Positions 35,036 through 46,071 of a DNA stretch of 64,000 bases are shown here, piece by piece; the first letter of the stretch is position 1; every line of letters starts with the position of its first letter. Under the pieces are notes generated by a model that ran no database searches, was not told the DNA's origin, and saw only the letters and a list, made by a program, of their open reading frames with translations. Origin of the DNA: Linnemannia hyalina (taxonomy: Eukaryota; Mortierellomycota; Mortierellomycetes; Mortierellales; Mortierellaceae). The stretch lies in assembly GCA_019671135.1 (NCBI GenBank), contig JAHRHY010000002.1, positions 1,426,001 through 1,490,000 of the forward strand, given 5' to 3'. The position numbers and the translations under genes are program-made.

Positions 35036-37357
35036 AGGAAAGGGAAGTGTCCCGAATGTGAAAAAATGCTTCTAGACGAAAAAGGGTGAATGAACAAAAA
35101 AAAGAAATAAGGTGTCCTTCACTCTACCACCATGTCTTTTGACCAAACAGCCGTGTTTCCATACCATCTAACCATGTTTCCTGATCAAGCGTCGAAAAGC
35201 CGCCTCTTGCGCACTGTCCTGTCCACATCGTCGAGCACCAGAGGCTCGAACGCCGATGAGATCTGAGGAAAAAGTCGGCATCCAAATTGGTCCTGCCGAA
35301 CAAGTCACTCCTCCGGCTCCTTGGGTCCGGGTTATGTTGGGGGGAGATGCCTCGGTACCGTGAGATCCAGAGGTTGCGTGAGACTCATATCTACACTTGT
35401 CCAAAGTCGATAGCCGAGTGCAGGTGAATGCGATTGAATGGGGAAGGCCGCCATAGATGTTCCTGAAGGTAGGGATAAAGCGGGATATGATGTCGTTCGG
35501 GGGTGATCCGGATAATTGGCTTTTCCGCCGCTGCCGTGCCAGAGAACGGGAGAGCAGGGCCTTGTGCCATGACTTGGAGATTAGAATCAGGACAGCGGCA
35601 GTCTCAGAGTAGAGGCGTGTACCACCATAGATATCCTTGTCATCGAGACCATGGCGTCAAGAAATGTGCGCCTAGCGCAATGATTTCTGGAAGGGCGGAG
35701 AGGGTTCGTATACTTGGACATGTGGGATGGCATGCTGGTCGGCGCTGCTGTGTCTATTATGGTGAAATATGGGTATGTAGGCAGTTAGAAAGCGTCAGCA
35801 ATTGCTATGTTATTCTCTTGCATTGTCATGTAACCGGCCGTTGTCAACAAACCACGTCCTTCAATTGTCCAAAGTCGACCAGCTAGCGCAAGCTAACACT
35901 TCTGTGAGTCGTCCGTTTTACAACGCACGCTCATGATTTATACCCAATTGTGTCTTTCCCATGTGCACAGTAAAATGTCGCCAAGTGATGTATCCTGAAG
36001 TGGTGCAGAATTGGACAAACACACTGTCCAACCTGTCGTTCAGCCTGGTCTTTGGGGGGGTAATTTCTGTCAATATGCGTTGTTGCTTTAGCGAACACGA
36101 ATCTGGTGACCGGGATTGTGTCTGCATTGTTGATCGAGCGGTGACTGATTCAATAAGGAGAGTATAGACAGTGTGATCCTGATTCCGTTGTCTTGTTCTC
36201 TTGGTTGCCTTTTCACTTGAATCTGAATCTCCTGACGTCATCACCGAGGGATGCGATGGGCAGAAGTAATGACCGAACAAGAGAAGTCTCTGTCAAGAAC
36301 GACAAGAAAAAGTACACAACTCAACGGCTCACTGTGCAACGGAGATTCGATTAAGGGCTTTTATTCTTTTTGATACATGCGTTGATAACTATCCTAGCGT
36401 TGTCATATGATAAAGGACAACAAACCTTAATCGCGACAAGCTCACTCAATCCAGTTACAGTACCCAACAACAATGAGTTGAGATGTAGGACTCGTTCTCG
36501 GATCGGGAAGGAATGAAGACGACAAACACCTCAACCGACCAACTAAAACGAACCATCGTTTTGTCTAAACAGGAAACAAACCCATGTTTTGTCAGGTTTT
36601 TTAATGGTGCTCAACCTTTTTCCTCACAATATGCATAAATCTTTACAAGGGGTTCTCTGGTTTCCTCTTATTTCATTGTCAATTGGGGTTTTTGTCATTT
36701 TTCCTCACACATCTAAGTACATCTTGTGGTTAATTTTTCCCCACATCTGTGTTTCAACAAGGATTTTTCTTTCATTTTTGCCTTAGCATTTATTTTTTCA
36801 AACCAACAACGACAGCTCTCTTTCAATTAGTTAACACTTAGTCATCATGTTGTTTTGTAAGTTAGTACTAGTCTACTTTCCTGCAAGTAGTCGACACCCT
36901 ACCTCCAGCTGCTCTGTCAGACCCAGCTCTCAGCCCCTGGGGGAGGGTTATGAACTATAATCGCGTGTGTCACAGTGGACAAGGAGCACAGCACTACATC
37001 CCCACCCATATATAATATTACCTCCATTGTTACTACAACCCGGTTAATATTTCCCACTCTTTTTTAAATCTTCCGGCGGCGTAAGAGACAGAGGAGATGG
37101 GGGTTGGGGGGCTCTGGGGTGTGGGGAAGTGGGTTAGGGGGGCTGCACCACGTCGTCGCCCATCGTGGCAAGAAAGATGAACCTTATTGCTTTTTTTACT
37201 ATCTCTTGAACGATTACCCGGGAAAATATGTGGTATTCTCTTTTTCAAAGCGGGTGATTATCCAATTGAATGACAACCTGCATATTTTTTTCTTTTTTTT
37301 CTTCAAAAAACAAACAGTCGAACAGAGTGTATGTGTGAAGGAAGGGTCAAGAGGACA

Positions 37358-37476
37358 GGAACAAGAAAGGGAACAAGAAAGGGAACAAGAAAGGGAACAA
37401 GAAAGGGAACAAGAAAGGGAACAAGAAAGGGAACAAGAAAGGGAACAAGAAAGGGAACAAGAAAGGGAACAAGAAT
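37358..37476. repeat. 12-bp minisatellite (GGAACAAGAAAG, about 10 copies)
   Basis: Ten near-perfect head-to-tail copies of a 12-bp purine unit. Because 12 is a multiple of 3, it stays open in all three frames on both strands (Glu-Arg-Glu-Gln on plus, Leu-Phe-Pro-Phe on minus), which creates false open frames. There are no spacers, so it is not a CRISPR array. Confidence 0.9.
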
Positions 37477-37653
37477 GGGGACAAGAAGGACAAGAGAGGA
37501 GACATGAAGAGGTTTTTTGTTACAATTTTATCTAGACTATTCATGATGTTTCTTGATGGCGTGATTCTAATCCGCATCTGTTGCATCGCCATTGGTTGAG
37601 AACCTCACTCAAGATTAATTTTCCGCCTAATTTTGCGGCCTTCCTCTCTGTAT

Positions 37654-37929
37654 GGGTTGGAATCCAGGGTCTGGGTCGGAATTTGAGTTACTGGCGGAGC
37701 GGGTCGTGAAACTAAAAAGGAAGGTGAGCAAGGGTTCTGCATGGACATGATGCGAGGAGATGAGTTGATCCTTTCATTGCAAATGTCGTTTCCATTGAGA
37801 ATTCCATCTGCATGGCCCTAGTTCACCTTCCTTTTTTAGTTTTACGACCCGCTCCACTTGTTGCTCCAAATTTTGGCCCAGACCCTCACTGCTGCGCGAA
37901 GATTGAAAATTGGAACTGGATTCTAACCC
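37654..37929. mobile_element. MITE-like inverted-repeat element (about 276 bp)
   Basis: The inner arms at 37696-37727 and 37823-37855 are inverted copies of each other over about 32 bases with only two differences (core GGAGCGGGTCGT on the left). The similarity continues outward in patches: GGGTCTGGG at about 37667-37676 pairs with CCCAGACCC at 37877-37885, and GGGTTGGAATCCAG at 37654-37667 pairs with its inverse at 37916-37929. About 95 non-paired bases lie in the middle. No coding capacity. This resembles a non-autonomous foldback or MITE element; the outer ends are degenerate and no clear target duplication was seen. Confidence 0.6.
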
Positions 37930-38157
37930 GCAAGACTAGTTCCTCCAGCAGATTGAGGCTCAGCTTCCTTGAAGTCCATATTATCAGATGTAAACCGTTG
38001 GTTATCTGATTGCCGGATTACTACATAAGAACGCTGTCAGGGCATTGTTTCCTTCACTACCTCTGGTCTTCCTCCCTTCCTTTCCCGCCTTTCCACTCGT
38101 CTCTCCTTCCTTTAACCCGTTATATTACTCCCTCTCCGTACTTGTCACTTCTCCATC

Positions 38158-40110
38158 ATGGCTATTGATCAAAAGACCCTTGAAGAGGAGAGTTGGTCTG
38201 GCAGGGCCCTCGATCGCTCCAAGTGGACTAGAAAAGAATTCATCGTCCTTATGGTGTGCGTCATTTTCGCATCCTACCTGTTCTCCGTCAACTACAACCT
38301 GAACTACATGGTTATCACCGTAGCTCTCAATGCTTTCACGTCCTCGTCCTTGGCTGCTATTGCTCCCATAATCTCGAACATCTTGACGATTGTCCTAGTC
38401 CCCTTCTTCGCAAAGTTCTCGGACGTCATCGGTCGTGCAGAGGTAATAACCATCGCCTTGCTCTTCCAGGTGGTTGGCTATAGTGTTCAGACATCTTCGA
38501 ACAACTTTGAACAAATAACTATCGGTGGGCTCGTCGCTAGTATTGGCTCCACTGGCTACAGCTGCTTGCAGGCTGTTATCATCGCTGGTAAGTGTGTAGT
38601 TGCGACAACAGATCGTCCTTCCACCTCGCTGGTTAAGGTGTGCGACCTTTCGATCGTTTAACGTATTGAGGCGAAAATATGCACTGACACATTGCACTCA
38701 TTCAAACCTACCTTCAATCATCTCTGTTCGCCTTTTTCGAGTGTAGACGTCACACCGCTTAGACACCGTGGAATTTTCATCTCTCTCGTGGATCTCAGCA
38801 GTCTCATCAACATTTGGGTTGGTCAAGTGTGCGTTTGCGTTTTACCCTTTCTGCTGAAATGGAATGCTTTCTGTGTTTCTGGATTATGATAGTAGCCAGT
38901 ATCTGACGCTTCGTATTTTATGTCCATCATTAGTGCCGCAAATCATATCGCCACGAAAGAGACGTGGCGCACTGGGTTAACCGTCTGCACTTGTCTTGTC
39001 GCTATTGGCGCGGTATCATTAGTCTCTCCTCTGTGGTACCTTCAACGCAAGGGTGAAAGGACGCTTGGAGGACGCCCTCGTCGCACACTCAGCTGGCTCT
39101 GGCAGCAGTTCGATTTCGTCGGTGCCATTCTCTTGGCCGCCACTTTGTCGCTATTGTTCTTCCCGCTGATTACTGCCAGCACTCACGAAGACAACTTCAA
39201 GAACCCCCTCATCATTGGCTGTCTTTGTGCTGGCGCAGTGGCTCTGATTGTTCTGCTCGTTTGGAACGCCAAGTACACCACCAAGCCAATGCTGCCAAAG
39301 CGCATTTGGTCTGATCGCACTGTCATGGGTGCCATCTGCGGCAGCATTGTTAGTAGTATGATGGTTTCCATGAACTATACGTACTTCTACAACTACCTTG
39401 TCGTCACACGCAAGATCGATTACCCTAGAGCCTTCCTGCTCGCACGCGGTTACCAGATGGCCTTCTACATCATTGCACCCATCACTGGCTTACTGATGAG
39501 GAAGTTCATGACCACTCGCCGCTTCATCTGGATTGGTCTCATCATTCAGACCATCGGCACCATTATCATGATCCCTGCTCGTTTGCCTGGCTCGTCGGAC
39601 TTCTTTGTCGTCGCCTCGCAAGCCGTTGTCGGTCTTGGTGACGGAATGACATCTCTCGCTGCCATGGTCTCGATCACCGGCTCCGTCCATCGCCGTGATT
39701 ATGCCATGGCCATCAGTGTCAACCTGATGTTGACCGCTGTTATTGGCTCAATTGCCGGTACCGTGGCGGGAAGTGTTTGGACTCAGGTGCTGCCACAGCG
39801 ACTCAAGCATCACATCGTGGGCGAGTACGACGAGCTCCAAATCATGAACAATGCCGATTTCGTCAAGAGTCTTTCTGAACCTATGTACTCGCAAGTTGTT
39901 GCTGCCTATGGTGATGCGCAGAAGATTCTCTCCATCATCTCCGCCTCTCTTGTTGTGATTGCTGGTCTCTTCACTCTTATGATGAAGAAGGTCGATCTCT
40001 CTCTTGACCACGATGCTCAGGACGCCAAGTTTGGTGGTGTGGAGGTCAGCAAGGAAGATGCTGAAGTTTGTCACGAGAAGATGGAGGCCATTAATGAGAA
40101 GGAGAAGTAA
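38158..40110 (+). CDS. Siderophore-iron-type MFS transporter (562 aa, three exons)
   Basis: Exons are 38158-38587, 38747-38828 and 38934-40110; the phases are consistent only with donor GTGCGT at 38829. The protein has a short polar N-terminus, then about 14 hydrophobic segments. TM1-TM2 features (SVNYNLNYMV, then a loop with FSDVIGRAE) and the block RHRGIFISLVDLSSLINIWVG resemble the SIT/ARN family of siderophore-iron:H+ symporters. The long hydrophilic loop after TM6, and the C-terminal periplasmic-like loop between the last TMs, also fit. These carriers take up ferric siderophores at the plasma membrane or in vesicles. The family is recognised with moderate certainty; a more general MFS carrier is the alternative. 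The C-terminal tail is Lys/Glu-rich and cytosolic. Confidence 0.8.
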
Positions 40111-41059
40111 GCAGCTCTTTGCATAGACGCTCTAGTCCCCGGAAACTGCACCCTGTATTAATCGCATTTTATCATATTTATATGCTATTAAATCTACATA
40201 TTTGTTTGCGCGACCACTTGCTCCGTCCATTGTGCCATCTGCATAGTTAAATTCTAAACGTTATTTATATTGCTACAGCTGGTAGGAGAAGTGAGCTTGT
40301 AACAACTGACATAGCGGCGTAGTAATAGCAGTGTTAAAATGGATTGTCCGAACTTGACGTGAAAACTCTCTTCATTACCAGTGCAATCATAAACAATGCT
40401 TCGTTAAATGTGTTTGAGTTTATGGAGGAGATGAGTAAATTGGGAAGAGAGGGAGGTTTATTTTTTTTGCACCCAAGCTCAACATGAATATGATCAAGCC
40501 TGGGTGGCTTGGTTCCAAATTGAACTGAAAAGGAATATGACGGCTAATCCGACACCCCCAGAACGCGACAGAATGCTGATGCCGATGTTTACAACCAATT
40601 GAATTCTTGATGTATGTATTGTATTACCTCTTTTTGCGTCTGATTCAGCCGAAAGTGATTATTCAGACTGTTGACAAAGCCCAGCTCTTGATTCTTTGTT
40701 CGTCTGTAGGCTGCGTGGCAGGAGTGGATCCTGGACTAATCTTATAGATCAAAAACTTGTTTAACTTGGTTAACTTGGTTAACTCGGTTAATTGGTCTGC
40801 ATCAAGGACTCCTGTTACACTGTCCCTCTGTGTACTTGAGGATGTACTTCTAAATTTTGATCAGCAAAGGGTACCATCTCTTTTTGAGAGGATTTCCTGT
40901 TCCTCCTCAACCTCCCTCTCTCTCTCTCCTTCTTTCCTCACCCTCGTCTCTCATTAAAACTGATTGCTAACTAATTCCGATTATTCTTCATGCCGTTTTG
41001 TTATAACCTAGATATGCAGATGATACGGCAGTCTTTAGCTTCTCGGTCTTGCTAGAGTG
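40111..41059. other. Intergenic with a GTTAACTTG repeat
   Basis: A 9-bp repeat (TTGGTTAAC, about four copies) lies at 40756-40794 and a CT microsatellite follows near 40915. No gene is recognised. Confidence 0.5.
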
Positions 41060-42769
41060 CTAGTGCTCGTGGACGTCGTCATCATCCTCAATTCTGCTGC
41101 GTTTGTTGTTCTTGGAAGGAGTCAGTGTAATGTAGGGCTTAATTTCAGCATCCTTGTGGAGTGGCGTTAACGGAAGGCAGGGCGTTGGAATCCCAGCAAG
41201 GGTATTTCTGACATTAAGCGCAAATCTCCTGATGTGATCCTAAACAGTCAAATAATAGAATGGATTAAGATCTTTTCTACGTCCATTTGAGGCTTTCGAT
41301 CTTTGAAATTTGTGAAATGCAACCAAATACGCCGTGGAAGGAGACGCAGCATTGATATGTCTGCAAACATGCTACGCTACGACTTGAAAAGAGAAACTTC
41401 AAAGCTGACAGAAACCCCTTCTTTGCCTCCCTATGCTTCCTTATGAACTTACTGCAAATGCGACGAGGACGTGGATAGAGTATGAAAGCAGGAATCGCTT
41501 GAGTTGAGTCAAGTCCGCGGGATGCCATATGGGATTCTTGATTGCATGGCCAGCACCAAGAACATCCCCGTACCGCCTCATTGTGTACAGATGTACAGTT
41601 AAACCTTTGCCCTCTGCAATCACAGGAAAGTCCTGTGTGATGTCGACGCCCTGACGCTCTAGGTCAATGAGGATTGCCCCATTCAGTCGCACGGCCTTTC
41701 GTTGCTGCTTCTCGCATACATCCATCACACTGTCCTGGACTTGAATTCGTATACACTTATTTCCTAGTCCTAAGTAAAATTCAAGTAGAGTCTGGCTGAG
41801 ATGTCCACCTTTCTTCCTCTGCCATATCTGGTTGTAAGGCTGAATTCCTCCTCGATCAACGTCCTGGTATGATTCATAGCAGGAGGTGTTAACTCTCCTC
41901 TATTTGAGGTATTAATAATAAAGTCAAAGTTAGCAATGTATACCCAGTCTGATCATTATTACGAACAGTAATCAAGATAACTTACGGAAGTGTGCGGAGG
42001 GCCTTCCCCCCCACCCCAAACAATGTTCCAATACAAATGCTCAGAGCGGGACATAAACGTGTTCCGATGAGGGTAAGGCAAGCTGGTTGGGGCTGATCAG
42101 TGGTTCACAGTGAGCAAAATCGCCAATGTTGTCATCTGCACCTTTCTCTGTGCGTCCCCTCGACCAACGTTTGCGAGCAACTCCCAGACCCTTCCTTGAA
42201 ACCCTCACATTGATGGTTCGGCATACGGATCAGTCTCTAAGTCCGGACAAAGTGCAGCGAGCAGCTCCGATATCAGTCTTTTCACCACTGGCTCTTTCCT
42301 GACAATGCAGGGAGGATGGATTCGGATGCTATCGCAGGGCAATTGTGAAAAATGGTCTCCGTTGCAACAGCGGGATCAAATAAAATATGGAGAGAACAAG
42401 CTTACAGTACGTCTTTGTCGAACAGAAACTCCGTCTGCTTTTTGGCTATCCTGCAAAGTCTATCGCTGATTGCCAACTCTCTGGACAGCGACGGTTGCTT
42501 GGTTGGTGGTAACTTCCGTGGTGACTTGAATGGCACGCTGTGTCCAAAATACTTCATGATTCTTTTGGAAGCACTCAAAAAAAGTTCGACAAAGGTTGAT
42601 TCGGCGGATCCTTAGAATCTCGGGTGACTTTACAAGGGCCGAAAACGCACTATTCGCAGAGTCTTTGTCCGAAAAAATTGAACCGGCGGACGAAATTGGC
42701 TTGTAAGGCGTGTCCCTTTCCTAAAGCCTTCTTCTTAGCCCTGCGAAGATGTTGAGTATGCGAAGACAT
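41060..42769 (-). pseudogene. Frame-broken gene of a fungal multicopy family (unknown function)
   Basis: Reading the minus strand from an ATG at 42769 (MSSHTQHLRRAKKKALG) to a TAG at 41060 gives protein-like sequence nearly throughout, but the reading frame changes several times. Pieces include KSPEILRIRRINLCR (near 42640), KQTEFLFDKD (42420), VARKRWSRGR (42170), RTLIEEEFSLTTRYGRGRKVD (near 41830, quoted in part), EKQQRKAVRLNGAIL (41690) and a clean last exon after GT..AG at 41450-41240 ending in an acidic DDDD-V-H tail. The frame with GRKVD meets TAG-GAC-TAG at about 41775. The pattern GRKxD followed by a QQ-x-K-x-x-R-x-N segment recalls a large family of uncharacterised Mucoromycota proteins. 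I judge it a decaying copy. The exact number of frameshifts depends on unproven introns. Confidence 0.55.
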
Positions 42770-42851
42770 GTTCGAATCGGAATAGATGTGAATATGCAAT
42801 CGGTATGGCGAAGTGAAGGCTGCTCTAAATGAACACCAAGCCGCTCGTTGA

Positions 42852-43012
42852 TATTAGGGGGCTTCAAACTTTGGCATGCCCGCATTCAAATCGAAGCGTA
42901 TTTCAATGGCATATTTGAAATACATCGGCCATCGAGGAAACGCTATGGCGGATTTCAATGACGGCGTGTTTGGTTACACGCCGTCAAATGTCAATGTTTG
43001 AAACCCCCTATT
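42852..43012. mobile_element. MITE-like element with inverted ends and a central hairpin
   Basis: The left end TAGGGGGCTTCAAAC (about 42855-42869) and right end GTTTGAAACCCCCTA (42996-43010) are inverted repeats with one mismatch. Inside, 42961-42984 is a perfect 9-bp hairpin (ACGGCGTGT, 6-base loop, ACACGCCGT). The element is about 160 bp and has no coding potential. It lies just upstream of the frame-broken gene. TA-rich bases border both ends, but a target duplication is not certain. Confidence 0.55.
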
Positions 43013-43269
43013 AAAACAAACATAAATAGGATATATGTTAATGACATAGTCATAGTATACATCGCCACAGTATACAGGGAATTCATTTTGGACAGTGGAA
43101 AGTGAGAAAGGGGACGAATCCCCTATTCATCCGTTTTGTCGCAACCAACTAATGGCCGGGCAGAGCCCCGTAGTGTAGACTACCAAATGTATCTGCCGCA
43201 ACTCAATAAGCCGGGCCGCATATGACAAGATGTTTCTGCATGGGTGTAAAGGAGTACATTCATACTTAC

Positions 43270-43335
43270 AAAGCAGCAAGAGAGATAGCGAAAAAGAGAG
43301 CGAGAGAGAGAGCGAGAGAGAGAGCGAGAGAGAGC
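43270..43335. repeat. GAGAGC/GA microsatellite
   Basis: Short tandem units of GAGAGAGC type at the downstream edge of the F-box array. Confidence 0.75.
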
Positions 43336-43420
43336 AAAGCTGGCAACAGCTTAGAAGAAAATGCAGGACCGAAAAAGCTATAGGAAAATAGTAGAGAGGG
43401 CAATGACAAAAAGGTAAGAG

Positions 43421-43737
43421 ACGTGTGGAGACATTGGCAAAGATGGGAGAGCAGTGATAGATTAGAAAAGGGAGACTCTTTTAACATGTGGAAGCAGTGG
43501 CAAAGGAGTGTGGTGACGGACGAGAAAAGTGTTGAATGATGAGAGACGCGTGGAGGCAGCGTCAACGGAAAGTGGTGATGAAAAGAGAAAGAGAACTGTT
43601 AGATAAGTGACGCGTGGAGAAAATACCAAAGGAGAGAGAACGCTGATGGAGGAGAAAGAGGTGTTGATGGGAAAGGCGAGGAAACAATACCAAAGGAGAG
43701 AGAGATCGCTGATGTAGGAGAAAGGGCGCGAGGCAGG
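43421..43737. repeat. 63-bp tandem repeat, five degenerate copies
   Basis: The marker ACGYGTGGAG (degenerate) recurs at 43421, 43484, 43546, 43610 and 43674, that is every 62-64 bases. Units share a segment like CAAAGGAGAG..TGATG..GAGAAA..GTGTTGA. The repeat runs into the 3' end of the first F-box frame, so that the last 45 or so residues of that frame are encoded by repeat units. Confidence 0.7.
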
Positions 43738-44467
43738 AGGATGTGACGTTTCGTAATGAGAAGTTGATACCAGCGAATCCTGGTTACTGTCTTCGCGTCA
43801 TATGCTTCTGTGGAAACCTGAGATGCCATGACGCCGGCGTCTCCGCCAACGTATCGTCGCATATGATTAAGGGCGTTTAACTCATCGAACATGGGAGTGC
43901 GACGACGGAGAGAACGCAGGTCCGGGTCCCATTCTGCGCAAGGATATTTTTCACAGACGGTGGACCAACCCATCACACATTTTCCAATATCTTGTGGGAC
44001 AAGTTCCTCCAAGTCCGAGATGTGACCTTGTCGAAACGGGAGGCACATTCGAATAGTCCAGTTTGGATTAAACCTGTCACCCACATACTTGATCGAGTTT
44101 GTGGATCGTCTCGGGAGTAGGACAGGGATAGGAAAGGGCAGCTTGTAGGGTCTGTCGGCGTTATACCCGGTCAGACCAAAGCACTTTTCGCAGACGTGAA
44201 GACTCGACGCACACATAAAAGACTCGACGCACACATGAACACAATGTAGCTGCTCTTAAACCTGGCAAGCGGTCGCAATTGTGCCTTGGATCCATGAGCT
44301 GCATAGAACATCCGAGGCCAGACCTCTAATGAAGGTACAATCACGTTCAAGTACTTATTGACCATCGAAATCCGTGAGAGTTGAGATGGGTAGAAGTGAC
44401 TGAGAATCCTCTCCCAGACTTCGTTCGGAACACGTTCACATGAGCTCATGGTTGGACTGTTTGACAT
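43599..44467 (-). pseudogene. F-box protein gene disrupted by a 20-bp tandem duplication
   Basis: The N-terminal part starts at ATG 44467 and holds an F-box at about residues 14-45 (PNEVWERILSHFYPSQLSR and onward). F-box proteins link substrates to SCF ubiquitin ligases through Skp1. At 44216-44236 a 20-bp unit containing TGTGTGCGTCGAGTCTT is present twice in tandem. The two ATGTGTGCG copies are exactly 20 bases apart, so the frame shifts. Removing one copy joins the F-box frame to the downstream frame (HVCEKCFGLTGYNADRP, then about 150 residues with Trp/Cys-rich sequence). The downstream part is uninterrupted to 43599. It may be a real null allele, a recent pseudogene or an assembly error. 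The 3' end is built from a 63-bp tandem repeat. Confidence 0.6.
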
Positions 44468-44784
44468 ATAGAAGAGGATTCGAAAGTAGAAATGAGGGCA
44501 AGTTAAAAAAAATCTTGGTGATGACGCCTATCACATTACAACGATTGGACATACCAAATTGCCTGGTGATCGTGGTTGTGGATGGTGATGAGGTGTGAAA
44601 CAAAAGAAAATTAACACTTGAGCTGGAGGTAGGTTTCCCCATTTTGTATCAATTTTTTTTACTCATTTTCATTCCATATTCTCCATTCCTCTCTTTACTA
44701 CATACCAACCCCTTTTTCTTTTTTTTCATCGTAACAAATGCTGTCGCTCCTTCCCCCATTTTTACCCCAACACCTCCACGCTTA

Positions 44785-45435
44785 TCCCCAAGGATAACTG
44801 GCTTGTGGCAGCCAAGAGTTCATTGCGACGTCGCTTTTTGCTCCTTCGATGTTAGCTCTTTCAATATTTGTCTCATAAGAATTCGAGGTCGCTTTGATCT
44901 TTAAGGGGTACATAGGATATCACTTTATTCTTTACACCTTTCAAGGACGTGTTCGATACTACATGACCCCTCTCTCTCGTCGATGTGGAGACGAAAAAGA
45001 CTGCCACGTTGTGACTGACAAGGTTCACACAAGTAACTATCCAGCTCAATCCGATATCTTTTGCCACGTAGTGAATCCTGTTAGTGAAAAAAGACGTAGA
45101 ACTGAAATAACGCTCACAGATATAAGGCTGATCGCACACATATAAATCATGTGGCTCTTGGATTCCGGCATACTGTGCAGAGTGCGAAGTTTCTGCAACG
45201 GAACAGGCGTTCTACTCATACGAGGGCTATTACTTGAAGCGTGAGCCACGGTGAACATGTGAGACCACACCGATAGAGAGGACACGATCTTGTTGAGAGT
45301 TCTGTCGACCATTGAGTGGCGAGAGAGCTGAGACGGATACAGGCAGTTGAAAATCCGCTCCCAAACCTCGATGGGAAAGCGCTTACTAACAGACTCGACT
45401 TGATGGAAGCCTGCAAGAACTTGATTGGTACTCAT
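44785..45435 (-). pseudogene. Second F-box copy, frame-shifted
   Basis: It begins at ATG 45435 with a clear F-box (FPIEVWERIFNCLYPSQLSR at about residues 20-39), like that of the copy at 44467. At the position equivalent to HVCEKCF in that copy, the frame is lost: MCAISL is in the first frame, but ICERYFS follows in the next. The later LTGF piece is back in the first frame, so at least two small indels are present. The 3' part (44785-44897) is similar to sequence at 45778-45880. It is most likely a pseudogene. Confidence 0.6.
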
Positions 45436-45769
45436 TGAAAGTAGTGTGTACGAGTACTATTGGCGCTGTCCTGAAAGATGAAGAGAATAAATGAGATGAG
45501 AAAATGAGCTTAAAGGAATACGACTGTGGCAGTAAGATGTACTAGTAAGCGGCGTACCTTGTTCGGTTAGGTGTAAGGTTGAAGGTTAAAGAAAGAAGGA
45601 ATAAGGAATAGACTAGATAACACTAAGAGGGGGAAGGATACTAGCACCGCTAGAAACAGCGAATCAAAAAGTTGAGGCATTCTGGAACCTTGAAAGATTG
45701 TGAAAAGGATAGGGGTTTAGAAAAATAAGATACGAGAAAAAAATGGGCAATTCCCACACCTAAGACAGT

Positions 45770-45900
45770 ACCAGAGATATCACCAAAGGATAACCGGTTT
45801 GTAGCAGCCACGCGTTCAAAGCAACGTTGATATTTGATCGGCTCTTTCAATTCTTGCTTCATTAGAATTCGAGGTCGCGTTGTGGTGCTTTCTTCACACT
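45770..45900 (-). pseudogene. Third, remnant copy of the F-box gene family (3' part only)
   Basis: The minus strand encodes RPRILMKQELKEP and RVAATNRLSFGDISG. The same stretch, with a 10-base difference in the middle and several substitutions, lies at 44785-44897 downstream of the second F-box copy (RPRILMRQILKEL). I infer a third family member of which only the C-terminal part remains recognisable. Confidence 0.4.
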
Positions 45901-46071
45901 GGTCAAACAACTGATATGATGAAAGAAGTAACAAACATTCCATCTCCGTCACTGATTACCAGTCTTTCATTCTTTCTTCCCATGAAAAAAATTAATTTAT
46001 ATTTATATATGCGATAAAAAAAAGTCTCCTTGCCCTTTGCTCAATAACGTTCCTGGTTTTAGTATTAGGGT

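Larger units (their letters stand above)
33895..38157. other. Gene-poor region with repeats
   Basis: More than 4 kb contains no open frame with a recognisable domain. It does hold a GA microsatellite, a 12-bp minisatellite and an inverted-repeat element, listed separately. The last 100 bases are a C/T-rich leader for the siderophore-type transporter. Confidence 0.5.

Noticed and set aside
37358..37476. Regular repeat array that might be taken for a CRISPR or a coding EREQ-repeat protein
   Set aside because: The units are 12 bp with no spacers, the sequence is fungal, and the open frame exists only because the unit length is a multiple of three.
44171..44467. Treating the first F-box half as a complete short F-box protein
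   Set aside because: The downstream frame carries the continuation of the same conserved segment, and the exact 20-bp duplication explains the break.
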